From contig CANQLS010000017.1 of NCBI GenBank assembly GCA_947624765.1, positions 1 to 13,561 of the forward strand: DNA of 13,561 nucleotides. The letters run 5' to 3'. This DNA comes from an uncultured Clostridia bacterium. GTDB taxonomy: Bacteria > Bacillota > Clostridia > TANB77 > UBA1234. Within the stretch, counting starts at the first letter, position 1; every line of letters starts with the position of its first letter. Below the pieces are notes generated by a model. It was not told the DNA's origin. It saw nothing but the letters and a program-made list of their open reading frames with translations, and did no database searches. This document shows positions 1 to 7,049 of the stretch, piece after piece. Made by a program: the position numbers and the translations under genes.

Positions 1-15
1 CAAATTTTTATATAC

Positions 16-47
16 AAAAATTCCAGCGATTTCTCACTGGAATTTTT
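16..47. terminator. Bidirectional intrinsic terminator-like hairpin
   Basis: Two perfectly complementary 11-base arms (16-26 and 37-47) enclose a 10-base loop. The outer part of each arm is a run of A or T, so the RNA from either strand ends its stem in five U residues. It probably ends transcription of a gene lying left of the window, and it could also stop leftward transcripts. No gene is visible between it and the next hairpin at 146-182. Confidence 0.7.
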
Positions 48-145
48 GCTTTCTGTGTTCTATTTTAGGACACCCTCGCTACACTTATCCATCCATACAT
101 ATAGAGCATTATTTAAGATAGAATTATTGTTCTATAGCAATTAAA

Positions 146-182
146 TAGGACATAAATTTTATATCTCAAAATTTATGTCCTA
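146..182. terminator. Hairpin downstream of the GH18 gene, likely terminator
   Basis: A perfect 15-base inverted repeat (146-160 and 168-182) with a 7-base loop starts 22 bases beyond the stop codon of the minus-strand GH18 gene. On the minus strand the stem is followed only by a short T-rich stretch. On the plus strand it is followed by a better T-run. It probably terminates the GH18 transcript, but the weak minus-strand U-tract leaves some doubt. Confidence 0.6.
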
Positions 183-204
183 AGTATTTTTTAGTATTTC
201 TAAT

Positions 205-1530
205 TCACGCCGTTATTTTCTTTACATTATACCATTCTACTTTCTTACGTTTCATTTCCACAGAAACTTTTTTTACTTCTTTATTTTCTATTATTGGTTC
301 ATATTCTTCGTATAAAAATATAACGTCTGCTCTCTTTGCTGGAAGTTCTCTTATCATTTCTTTACGTTTAATCTGAGTGATATCATTTTTGGCTATTAGT
401 TCATTTGGCTTATCTATATCTAATTTAATTTTCCACATCAATACTACTGCTTGCATACTACTATAATTTTCATGTGTATTAATAATTTCTTCTTCTACAA
501 ATGCTTCATTTAAAGCAGGCTCATAATATTCCCACACGCTAACACTTTCTTGACCAAGTGCCCAAACTCCTGCACCACCTAAATTATATTGATTTACTAA
601 ATGTAATTTGTATTTTATACTTTCCTCATTTTCATACCACATTTTATAATTTCCTGCAGCTAGTTCAACTCCGTTTACTTTAATTTTATAACCTTCTGGT
701 ACTGAAAATGTTGCATAAGCGGTTTGCTCTTCTTCTAAATAACTAACTTCTGCATTTAATTTTGAAACAATTCTTGGAACATCTCCAATAACAATTGCAT
801 CTCCGCCAACATCACTGCCATCTCTCCAAAATCTTCCATAAAGAGGAATACCAATTACAATTTTACTCTTATCTACTTGTTGCAATGCATATTGAATAGA
901 TTGCTCTACAAAATTCGCACTAGCAACGGCTCCTGCTCCACCGCCATATGAATGTTCATCATAAGCCATTACAAATAAATAGTCTGCAACTTCTCCTAAT
1001 GCCATATAATCATAAGAACCCTGCCAACCAGTTTCTAATGCATAAGGATTTGCAGCAACTGATACAGTTAATTTACTGTCTGGCGATAATTTTTCTTTTA
1101 GTAATCGTATAAATGCAGAGAATTCATCTCTATCGCTCGATGTTAAATTTTCAATATCAATATTTACTCCATCTAAATTATATTTTTCTATTGCTTCCAC
1201 AATTTGATTTGTTAAATTTTCTTTATTTTTAAGTGCAGCTCTTCCTTTACTCCTACTCCAATTATTACTTAGAAAAGGTGTAACTGTAACTCCATCTTGT
1301 TTTACATTTTGGATAAATTCTTCATCTAAATGAGATATAATTAAATTTCCTTTGCTATCTATAGTAAAATATGTTGGTGCAACTTCATTAATGCCTCCAT
1401 TTGTTCTCTCAACTAATTCTAAAGAGTCTGATGAATTATATAGAAAGCCTAAGCTAACTCTCCCAGCTGCTAACAAACTACTAGGAAAAATGATAAATAT
1501 TAACATGGTAATAAGAAATATTTTCTTCAC
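205..1530 (-). CDS. Secreted glycoside hydrolase family 18 protein (YaaH/SleL-like, no LysM)
   Basis: This is a predicted exported GH18 enzyme acting on N-acetylglucosamine-containing polymers such as peptidoglycan or chitin-like glycans. Residues 1-22 form a signal peptide: two lysines, a hydrophobic core and an A-A-G cleavage region. The GH18 barrel spans about residues 25-340. It carries the DGVNIDIE motif (120-127, catalytic acid E127), in the Asn-containing form typical of YaaH/SleL spore cortex enzymes, then MAYDEH (188-193), a PLYGRFW strand (229-235) and the terminal GVWALGQE strand (321-328). YaaH/SleL proteins normally carry N-terminal LysM repeats; none is present here. Residues 340-441 form an unrecognised, Lys/Glu-rich C-terminal extension with a basic tail. 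The start chosen is GTG at 1530, because AGAGGTG sits 6 bases upstream. A longer GTG start at 1539 would lie inside that ribosome binding site. The exact substrate, and a role in germination versus wall turnover, are inference. Confidence 0.88.
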   Translation of the reverse strand: MKKIFLITMLIFIIFPSSLLAAGRVSLGFLYNSSDSLELVERTNGGINEVAPTYFTIDSKGNLIISHLDEEFIQNVKQDGVTVTPFLSNNWSRSKGRAALKNKENLTNQIVEAIEKYNLDGVNIDIENLTSSDRDEFSAFIRLLKEKLSPDSKLTVSVAANPYALETGWQGSYDYMALGEVADYLFVMAYDEHSYGGGAGAVASANFVEQSIQYALQQVDKSKIVIGIPLYGRFWRDGSDVGGDAIVIGDVPRIVSKLNAEVSYLEEEQTAYATFSVPEGYKIKVNGVELAAGNYKMWYENEESIKYKLHLVNQYNLGGAGVWALGQESVSVWEYYEPALNEAFVEEEIINTHENYSSMQAVVLMWKIKLDIDKPNELIAKNDITQIKRKEMIRELPAKRADVIFLYEEYEPIIENKEVKKVSVEMKRKKVEWYNVKKITA

Positions 1531-1554
1531 ATTTATCACCTCTTCTTCTTATCA

Positions 1555-1583
1555 ATTTTAATACTTTTTTCAACATTTTTCAA
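1555..1583 (-). promoter_or_regulatory. Sigma-A type promoter of the GH18 gene
   Basis: On the minus strand, TTGAAA (1583-1578) and TAAAAT (1560-1555) are separated by exactly 17 bases. The expected transcription start is near 1548, which leaves a leader of only about 18 bases containing the ribosome binding site. The match argues for vegetative expression and not a purely sporulation-specific sigma factor. Confidence 0.7.
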
Positions 1584-1714
1584 TTGGAAAATCGGCTCAA
1601 TCCCTTGAAAATACTGCTTCCGCAGAAAAGAAAATTTTAAAAATTTTTGCTTTAAATAATAGCCCTTAAGACAAAAGCAGGCCATATGCCTACGGAAAAA
1701 AGCAAAAGCTTCTC

Positions 1715-1743
1715 TTTACATATCATTTATATTAATATATACT
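1715..1743 (+). promoter_or_regulatory. Sigma-A type promoter of the ABC-F gene
   Basis: TTTACA (1715-1720) and TATACT (1738-1743) lie 17 bases apart. The start would be near 1750, just upstream of GGGAGG (1756-1761). The resulting leader is about 23 bases, too short for the attenuator leader found before some antibiotic-resistance ABC-F genes. Confidence 0.7.
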
Positions 1744-1772
1744 TTAATTTAAAAAGGGAGGAAAATAGATAA

Positions 1773-3656
1773 ATGGCTTTACTAAGTATTAGCGATGTTT
1801 CTAAAAGTTTCGGAGCAAACAGTATTTTAGAACATATATCTTTTCAAATTGAAAATTCTCATAAGATTGGCTTAGTTGGAGCTAATGGTTCTGGTAAGAC
1901 AACACTTTTTAAAATAATTAATGGCTCTTTAGATTATGATTCTGGAAGTATAATTCAATCTAAAGTTACTAAAATAGGCTATGTTGACCAATTTTCTTTT
2001 TTAAATTCTTGTAATACAGTATTAGAAGAATTACTAACTGTTTTTGAACAATTATTGAAAATTGAAAACGAATTAAAAATATTAAATGAACAAATTTCTT
2101 CATCACCAGCTAATTTATCACAATTAGTTAATAGGCAACATGAACTTTCGTTATTTTATGAAAAAAACGGAGGTTACACATTCCGTAGCATTGCGAGCTC
2201 TACATTAATAGGTTTAGGTTTTGCGGAAGAAGATTTGTCATTATCTGTTTTATCATTAAGCGGAGGCCAAAAAACGAAATTAGCACTTGCCAAAATGTTA
2301 TTAAGTGATTGTAATTTGTTACTTTTAGACGAACCTACAAATAACTTAGATATTCCATCATTAGAATGGTTAGAGAATTTTTTATTAAATTATAAAGGAA
2401 GTTTTATTGTAATATCGCACGACCGTTATTTTTTAGATAAAGTTACAACAGAAACATTTGAACTAGAAAATAAACACCTTACTACCTATTCTGGAAATTA
2501 TTCAAAATATATCTTATTAAAACAAGAGTCTCAAAAGAGCATTTTAAAAAAATATGAAAATACACAAAAAGAAATTCATCGTATCGAAGAAGTTATTGAG
2601 CAACAAAAAACTTGGAGTATGGAAAAGAATTATAAAATTATTCGTAACAAGCAAAAGATGATTGACCGTTTGGAAAGCAACATGACTGTACCAGAAAAGG
2701 AATTAGAGCAATTATCTTTTCACTTCAAAACAATTGCTGGTGGAAATCAAGAGGTTTTATCCATACATAATCTATCAAAATCTTTTGAAAACAAAAAATT
2801 ATTCGAAAACATTTCTATTGATGTATTTAAAAAAGAACGCGTTTTTCTAATTGGTCCAAATGGATGTGGAAAAACTACGATATTGAAAATAATAGAAGGA
2901 ATATTTCCAGCAAATAGTGGTTCTTGCAAAATAGGCAGTAATATGAAAGTTGCATATTATCACCAAACTAATGAAGATTGGTTTTCATTAAACAAATCTA
3001 TTTTAGATTTTGTATGGGAGTCTTTTCCTAAGCTAACTCAAACAGAAATAAGAAATGCACTAGCAATATTTTTATTTAAAGGAGAAGATGTATTTAAAAT
3101 TATATCTTCATTAAGTGGAGGTGAACGTGCTAGAATTTCTTTACTTCTTATGATGTTATCAGAAGCTAATTTTCTTATCTTAGATGAACCTACAAACCAT
3201 TTAGACATAGCTTCAAGAGAAGCATTAGAAAATGCTCTTTTAGAATATGATGGTACTATTTTTGCAGTATCACATGACCGTTATTTTATTAATAAATTAG
3301 CTGCCAAACTATATCGTTTAACTCCAAGTGAAGCGATTTTATTCCAAGGGAATTATGATTTTTATATAGAAAATTATATAGAATCTGCAAAGGAGAAAAA
3401 AGATAAGATTAAAAACACGTCATATCAAGAAAAAAAGCAATTAGAATCTCAAAAGAGGAAACAACAAAATCAAATTCAAAAATTAGAAAAATTAATTGAA
3501 GAAAAAGAAGAAATTAAAAAACAGCTAGAAACGCAAAGTTTATCGCCAGAATTTGCAACAGATTATTTAAAAGCAATGGAAATTAGCGAAAAGATTGATG
3601 CAATAACAAAAGAAATTAATTCTCTTTATGAAGCTTGGGAGGAACTTTCCTCCTAA
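1773..3656 (+). CDS. ABC-F family ribosome-associated ATPase
   Basis: This is a cytosolic protein with two ABC ATPase domains and no membrane segments, typical of ABC-F factors that bind the ribosomal E site and modulate translation or protect against stalling. Domain 1 has Walker A GANGSGKTT (36-44), signature LSGGQ (162-166), Walker B LLLLDEP with E187, and switch H215. Domain 2 has GPNGCGKTT (361-369), LSGGE (447-451), D471-E472 in Walker B and H501. The charged helical linker between them (roughly 235-325) is the P-site tRNA interaction motif region. Residues ~540-627 form a Lys/Glu/Gln-rich coiled coil like the C-terminal domain of YdiF/Uup-type housekeeping members. All catalytic residues are intact and the 627-aa length is normal. 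ATG at 1773 is preceded by GGGAGG with an 11-base spacer. A resistance role cannot be excluded, but the C-terminal domain and the lack of a long leader favour a housekeeping paralogue. The stop codon lies inside the terminator hairpin. Confidence 0.93.
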   Translation: MALLSISDVSKSFGANSILEHISFQIENSHKIGLVGANGSGKTTLFKIINGSLDYDSGSIIQSKVTKIGYVDQFSFLNSCNTVLEELLTVFEQLLKIENELKILNEQISSSPANLSQLVNRQHELSLFYEKNGGYTFRSIASSTLIGLGFAEEDLSLSVLSLSGGQKTKLALAKMLLSDCNLLLLDEPTNNLDIPSLEWLENFLLNYKGSFIVISHDRYFLDKVTTETFELENKHLTTYSGNYSKYILLKQESQKSILKKYENTQKEIHRIEEVIEQQKTWSMEKNYKIIRNKQKMIDRLESNMTVPEKELEQLSFHFKTIAGGNQEVLSIHNLSKSFENKKLFENISIDVFKKERVFLIGPNGCGKTTILKIIEGIFPANSGSCKIGSNMKVAYYHQTNEDWFSLNKSILDFVWESFPKLTQTEIRNALAIFLFKGEDVFKIISSLSGGERARISLLLMMLSEANFLILDEPTNHLDIASREALENALLEYDGTIFAVSHDRYFINKLAAKLYRLTPSEAILFQGNYDFYIENYIESAKEKKDKIKNTSYQEKKQLESQKRKQQNQIQKLEKLIEEKEEIKKQLETQSLSPEFATDYLKAMEISEKIDAITKEINSLYEAWEELSS

Positions 3657-3795
3657 GCTTTTCGTTTTTTAATTCGGCGTTACATTTTCCATCGCAATAA
3701 TATATACAAGTTTTACATTTTCCTTTCCTTAAATATTTTATACTTTTTTGAATGCTATATAAAATAATTCCAAGAAGCAAAATATCCATTATCAT
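3616..3795 (-). CDS. Small Cys-rich membrane protein, FeoB-associated type (59 aa)
   Basis: This short gene follows feoB on the minus strand. Its ATG (3795-3793) shares one base with the feoB stop codon (TAATG), which implies translational coupling. A second in-frame ATG lies at 3789. The product has one hydrophobic N-terminal segment (about residues 3-15), a Lys/Arg stretch (17-26), then a cysteine cluster C-x2-C-x3-C-x3-C (C27, C30, C34, C38) and a basic tail. That layout and position match the FeoB-associated Cys-rich membrane protein family (Pfam FeoB_associated), thought to assist ferrous iron import; the biochemical role is not settled. The last 13 codons overlap the 3' end of the convergent ABC-F gene by 41 bp and are antisense to its terminator hairpin. 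The tail is therefore probably constrained by the other strand. The family assignment rests on context and cysteine spacing, not on close sequence identity. Confidence 0.8.
   Translation of the reverse strand: MIMDILLLGIILYSIQKSIKYLRKGKCKTCIYYCDGKCNAELKNEKLRRKVPPKLHKEN
3631..3668 (+). terminator. Rho-independent terminator of the ABC-F gene
   Basis: The 12-base arms 3631-3642 and 3649-3660 pair with one G-U wobble and enclose a 6-base loop. They are followed by TTCGTTTTTT. The stem includes the ABC-F stop codon. On the minus strand the wobble becomes a C-A mismatch and no T-run follows, so the structure is directional and should not stop the feo transcript. Confidence 0.8.
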
Positions 3796-5741
3796 TATAT
3801 CACTCTACTTCCAACTTGAAAAATTATAAATGCAATACCATATGCAATTAATGTTTGAAACAACAATGCTCCAATTAATTTTCTTTTACTTCCGAGTTCT
3901 TTTCCCATTGCAGTAATCGCAGCAAAGCATGGCGCACTAAATAAATTAAAAGCTACGAAAGCATACGCTGATGCATAATTAAAGAAACTAAATGCACCAC
4001 CATTTGAAAACATATTTTCTATTTCTCCTCCTAATCCAGCAATAATTGACATTGAAGATATGACTTGTTCTTTCGCTATCAACCCTTGCAATATCGATAC
4101 AGATGCACCCCAACTGTTTTCACCTAAAATCGGATAAAATATCCAAGAAATGCATTTTCCAATTTGCGCTAATATACTTTCTTCTATATCTACGTCATAC
4201 TTTAAACTTGGTGAAAATGATAATAAAAACCATATCACAATTGAACATATTAAAATAACACTACCTGCACGTTTTAAGAAAGCTGTTACTTTATCTATTA
4301 CATCTTTTAATATGTATTTCAAACTCGGGAATTGATAGTCTGGCAATTCAGATATATAACTATTTTTTCTATAATCTTTTTTCATGATTAGTGCACTAAT
4401 TATAATAATTATAATTGATAAAAAATAAAACGATGCTGAAACTAATCCTGCATTATCAGGAAAAAAGTACCCAGAAAACAAAGCAATCATTGGTAGTTTT
4501 GCACTGCAAGGAATAAATGGAGTAAATATAATAGTTTTTTCTCGTTCTTCATTTCTTTCAATAATTCTAGTTGCCATTATACCTGGCACACTACATCCAC
4601 TGCCTACAATAAAAGGAATTAGTGATTTACCATTTAAGCCCAATTTTCTAAATGATTTGTCTAGCAAAAACGCTATACGCGACATATATCCACTAGATTC
4701 TAAAAACGATATACACAAAAATAAAATTGCTAATTGTGGAACAAATTCACATACCGTTCCTACGCCTTCCACAATACCATCTATAACTAAGCTGTTTATC
4801 CATGCTGAAACATTGCTTGCATAAAATATATTTTGTAATATTAATTTTAATTCTGAAATTATATTAGCTACAAAATCAACTGCTATATTCCCAACAACCC
4901 CAACAGAAATATAATATATAAAGCACATGATAAATGCAAAAATAGGAAAAGCCAAATATTTATTTAAAAATATAGCATCTAAAATATCTGTTATGCTATT
5001 TCTTTTCTTCTTAATTAGTGTATTTTGCATAATCGAATCCAAATATTCGTATCGTTGCGTTGCAATAATTTCATCAATATCTTCACCATATTCTTTTTCT
5101 ATTTGTTTTCTTATTAATGAAACTTCTCTATTTTCGTTCTCATCACATTCTTCTAATAATTTAATAGCAAGAAATCTTTTATTTTTTTGGCCTTGAAAAT
5201 ATGAATCCTGTACTCTGCTTATCTTTTCTTCTAATTCTTTGTGAAAAATATGCTTTCTGACTTTAACATCAATTGTATAAATGCCAGATAATAAATTTTT
5301 AATTCCTGTTCCTTTTCTTGCTGATATTCTATATACTTCGGTGCCTAACTGTTCTGATAATTTTCTATCATTTATTTTTATTCCTTTTTTCTCAAGCAAA
5401 TCTATCATGTTTAACGCAATGATAATCGGAATATCTAATTCTAATAACTCGCTAGTAAGATAAAGATTTCTTTCAAGATTGGTCGCATCTACAATATTAA
5501 TAATTAAATCTGGTTTTTCTTTTAAAATAAATTCTTTTGAAATTCTTTCTTCTGCAGTGTATGGGCTAAGAGAATAAATTCCTGGAAGGTCAATTAATTC
5601 ATGTTTTGTTCCTCTTATTATGCCAACTTTTTTCTCAATTGTAACTCCAGGCCAATTGCCAACTTTCTGTTGCATTCCTGTTAATAAATTAAATAAAGTT
5701 GTTTTACCACTATTTTGATTTCCTATTAAAGCAATCTTCAT
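3795..5741 (-). CDS. feoB: Ferrous iron transport protein FeoB
   Basis: FeoB is the inner-membrane Fe(II) importer, with an N-terminal GTPase domain and a C-terminal channel domain. The G motifs are all visible: G1 GNQNSGKT (7-14), G2 PGVT (31-34), G3 DLPG (51-54), G4 NMID (111-114) and G5 SAR (140-142). A helical spacer follows to about residue 260, then a membrane domain with several hydrophobic segments. It carries both Gate cysteine motifs, GSGCSVPGIMATR and PFIPCSAKLPM. At 648 aa it is shorter than the E. coli protein, as is usual in Clostridia. The ATG at 5741 is preferred, with AAAGGA about 9 bases upstream. The reading frame is open back to a TTG at 5759, but that codon overlaps the feoA stop and has no suitable ribosome binding site. 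It lies 14 bases after feoA and is translationally coupled to the small Cys-rich gene downstream. No frameshift or missing motif was seen. Confidence 0.97.
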   Translation of the reverse strand: MKIALIGNQNSGKTTLFNLLTGMQQKVGNWPGVTIEKKVGIIRGTKHELIDLPGIYSLSPYTAEERISKEFILKEKPDLIINIVDATNLERNLYLTSELLELDIPIIIALNMIDLLEKKGIKINDRKLSEQLGTEVYRISARKGTGIKNLLSGIYTIDVKVRKHIFHKELEEKISRVQDSYFQGQKNKRFLAIKLLEECDENENREVSLIRKQIEKEYGEDIDEIIATQRYEYLDSIMQNTLIKKKRNSITDILDAIFLNKYLAFPIFAFIMCFIYYISVGVVGNIAVDFVANIISELKLILQNIFYASNVSAWINSLVIDGIVEGVGTVCEFVPQLAILFLCISFLESSGYMSRIAFLLDKSFRKLGLNGKSLIPFIVGSGCSVPGIMATRIIERNEEREKTIIFTPFIPCSAKLPMIALFSGYFFPDNAGLVSASFYFLSIIIIIISALIMKKDYRKNSYISELPDYQFPSLKYILKDVIDKVTAFLKRAGSVILICSIVIWFLLSFSPSLKYDVDIEESILAQIGKCISWIFYPILGENSWGASVSILQGLIAKEQVISSMSIIAGLGGEIENMFSNGGAFSFFNYASAYAFVAFNLFSAPCFAAITAMGKELGSKRKLIGALLFQTLIAYGIAFIIFQVGSRVI

Positions 5742-5755
5742 CTTTACCAGTCCTT

Positions 5756-5995
5756 TCAACTGCTAATTAATTCCACACTAATATGTATTAAATCATCTTT
5801 ACTTATACAAAGCTCATATCCTCGAAGTTCAATATCTATTGGATCTCCCATTGGTGCAATCTTCTTTACCTTAACTTCCACACCTCTTGTTAATCCCATT
5901 TCTAACAAATGACGTTTTTTAGCCTTATCTTTAATATCGATACTAATCACTTTAGCCTTTTCTCCTACCTTTAAATCAAATAATGTATGTTTCAT
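5756..5995 (-). CDS. feoA: Ferrous iron transport accessory protein FeoA
   Basis: A 79-aa cytosolic SH3-like protein that supports FeoB. Typical FeoA features are the opening L-x-x-L-x-x-G-like segment (LFDLKVGEKAKVISI), the central RHLLEMGLTRGVEVKVKKIAPMGDP stretch around residues 29-52, and the ending hydrophobic-x-I-S segment. The ATG at 5995 is chosen because AGGGGA lies 9 bases upstream. Two upstream in-frame ATGs (6013 and 6004) overlap or precede that site. The next gene, feoB, starts 14 bases downstream. The spacer to the upstream gene contains a terminator, so feoA should have its own promoter in about 5996-6062. TATAAA-like boxes are present there, but no -35/-10 pair with good spacing and no convincing Fur or DtxR box could be seen by eye. 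Confidence 0.95.
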   Translation of the reverse strand: MKHTLFDLKVGEKAKVISIDIKDKAKKRHLLEMGLTRGVEVKVKKIAPMGDPIDIELRGYELCISKDDLIHISVELISS

Positions 5996-6044
5996 TTCTA
6001 TCATTCCCCTCATTCAATTTATATGATTTAAAATTTATAATATG

Positions 6045-6080
6045 AAAAGATGTCCTGCAATATTGCAAGACACCTTTTTT
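6045..6080 (-). terminator. Terminator of the 261-aa unknown gene
   Basis: On the minus strand the arms (6075-6063 and 6060-6048) pair over 13 positions with two G-U wobbles, and flanking A/T runs extend the stem. A short TTTT follows. On the plus strand the two wobbles become mismatches, so the hairpin works for minus-strand RNA. It separates the unknown gene from feoA. Confidence 0.65.
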
Positions 6081-6089
6081 ATATAATTA

Positions 6090-6875
6090 TTATCTAACCT
6101 CATGCTCATCTCTTATTTTAGCTAATCTTTTAAACATATCTGTATCTTCTTCATTTGGGTTCTTTCTATATCTAGCTGAAAGTGCTTCCAATTCATTTGA
6201 TTGCCATTTAAATTCATTTTCTAATTTTTGATTTAAAGTTTTCAATTTCATTAACATACTTTTTCCAAAATGAAATGAATATTCATATTGCCAATCACCA
6301 TTTTTATCAATTCTTTCACCGAGTGTATTTTTAAAAATATCTTTCACACGATTTAAGCCAAAAGAAAAATAAGAATGAAGATTACTTATACTAAAATAAT
6401 ATATAATTTCTCTCTTGGCATAATGAATGCGGTGTGATATATCTTCTTTAGTTAATAATTTATGCATATTATAAATTTCTTTTAATACATCACTTAATTT
6501 TGATAAATCACATTTTTTCTTTACCGCTTCTTGTATAATTTTAAATACTTCTTTCTTATGCCACCAATTCGCAAATATTTTCACAGTCTCCACATTTTTA
6601 TCGCCATATGAAAGAAACTCAACATTAATATTTCTTTTAGCTTCTAAATTTTGTAAAATATTAAAAATTCTTTTTTCATTTCCTCTCAAAATTTTAAGTG
6701 TAATATATGATGTTTCAAAGAAATCAAAACTTGGAAAAAAGCCGGCAACTCTAACACCATATTCATTACACGCTTTTACTGTGTTCTTGAGAGATTTGTC
6801 TTCAATACATTCGGCTATTAATTCTACTTTACTCTTAGATGGAAAATTATTTTTCTTTCGTTTTTCTCTTTTCAC
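6090..6875 (-). CDS. Conserved-looking protein of unknown function (261 aa)
   Basis: I do not recognise this family. The protein is soluble-looking, with no signal peptide or membrane segment, and rich in Lys, Glu, Asn and aromatic residues. Residues 1-15 are very basic. Residues ~16-95 look like alternating strands and helices (SKVELIAECI, SYITLKILRG, NVEFLSYG) that could form a small alpha/beta domain. Residues ~105-261 appear mostly helical and include a Tyr/Phe/His-rich stretch around HRIHYAKREIIYYF. No catalytic, metal-binding or DNA-binding motif stands out. The GTG start at 6875 is supported by AAAGGAG 9 bases upstream; the overlapping ATG is out of frame. It has its own promoter and terminator, so it is a monocistronic unit. 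Its position between feoA and a divergent radical SAM gene does not reveal a function. Codon use is like its neighbours. Confidence 0.8.
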   Translation of the reverse strand: MKREKRKKNNFPSKSKVELIAECIEDKSLKNTVKACNEYGVRVAGFFPSFDFFETSYITLKILRGNEKRIFNILQNLEAKRNINVEFLSYGDKNVETVKIFANWWHKKEVFKIIQEAVKKKCDLSKLSDVLKEIYNMHKLLTKEDISHRIHYAKREIIYYFSISNLHSYFSFGLNRVKDIFKNTLGERIDKNGDWQYEYSFHFGKSMLMKLKTLNQKLENEFKWQSNELEALSARYRKNPNEEDTDMFKRLAKIRDEHEVR

Positions 6876-6962
6876 ATCTACTCTCTCCTTTAAATTACCC
6901 TTTTTACCATTAAAGAATTAAATATTAACATTTTATATACATTTATTATTTTACCACTTTTT

Positions 6963-6991
6963 ATTATACTGCATTTTAGTTGCAAATCCAA
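6963..6991 (-). promoter_or_regulatory. Sigma-A type promoter of the 261-aa unknown gene
   Basis: On the minus strand, TTGGAT (6991-6986) and a consensus TATAAT (6968-6963) are 17 bases apart. The expected start is near 6956, giving a leader of about 80 bases. The -35 box touches the palindrome at 6991-7004. Confidence 0.7.
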
Positions 6992-7004
6992 ATTATCGAT
7001 AATT
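6991..7004. promoter_or_regulatory. Perfect palindrome between divergent promoters, candidate operator
   Basis: AATTATCGATAATT is a perfect 14-base palindrome lying between the two back-to-back -35 boxes (6986-6991 and 7012-7017). A regulator bound here could affect both genes. It has loose GATAAT/ATTAT resemblance to Fur-type sites, but the half-site spacing does not fit. In such A+T-rich DNA a chance palindrome is possible. Confidence 0.35.
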
Positions 7005-7011
7005 ATGATTA

Positions 7012-7040
7012 TTGAGTTAAACTATTTTTTGTGCTATAAT
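7012..7040 (+). promoter_or_regulatory. Extended -10 promoter of the radical SAM gene
   Basis: TTGAGT (7012-7017) is followed after 17 bases by consensus TATAAT (7035-7040), preceded by TGC, an extended -10. The start is expected near 7047, only about three bases before the ATG at 7050. Confidence 0.75.
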
Positions 7041-7049
7041 CCTAGTATT

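Noticed and set aside
1613..1710. Possible ribosome-mediated attenuator leader for the ABC-F gene
   Set aside because: A well-spaced promoter at 1715-1743 starts transcription downstream of these repeats, and no leader peptide with a ribosome binding site or a terminator before 1773 was found.
4927..5196. An 89-codon plus-strand open frame with hydrophobic translation
   Set aside because: It is antisense to the intact FeoB gene, and the hydrophobic look comes from the complementary A+T-rich codons; no start signals are present.
5742..5759. FeoB start at the TTG at 5759 overlapping feoA
   Set aside because: The ATG at 5741 has a correctly spaced AAAGGA and matches where FeoB proteins begin (MKIALIGNQNSGKT).
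5996..6044. Fur or DtxR box in front of feoA
   Set aside because: The A+T-rich stretch contains repeated ATAAATT words but no inverted repeat with the spacing of a known iron-regulator site, so regulation by iron is only expected from the genes' function.
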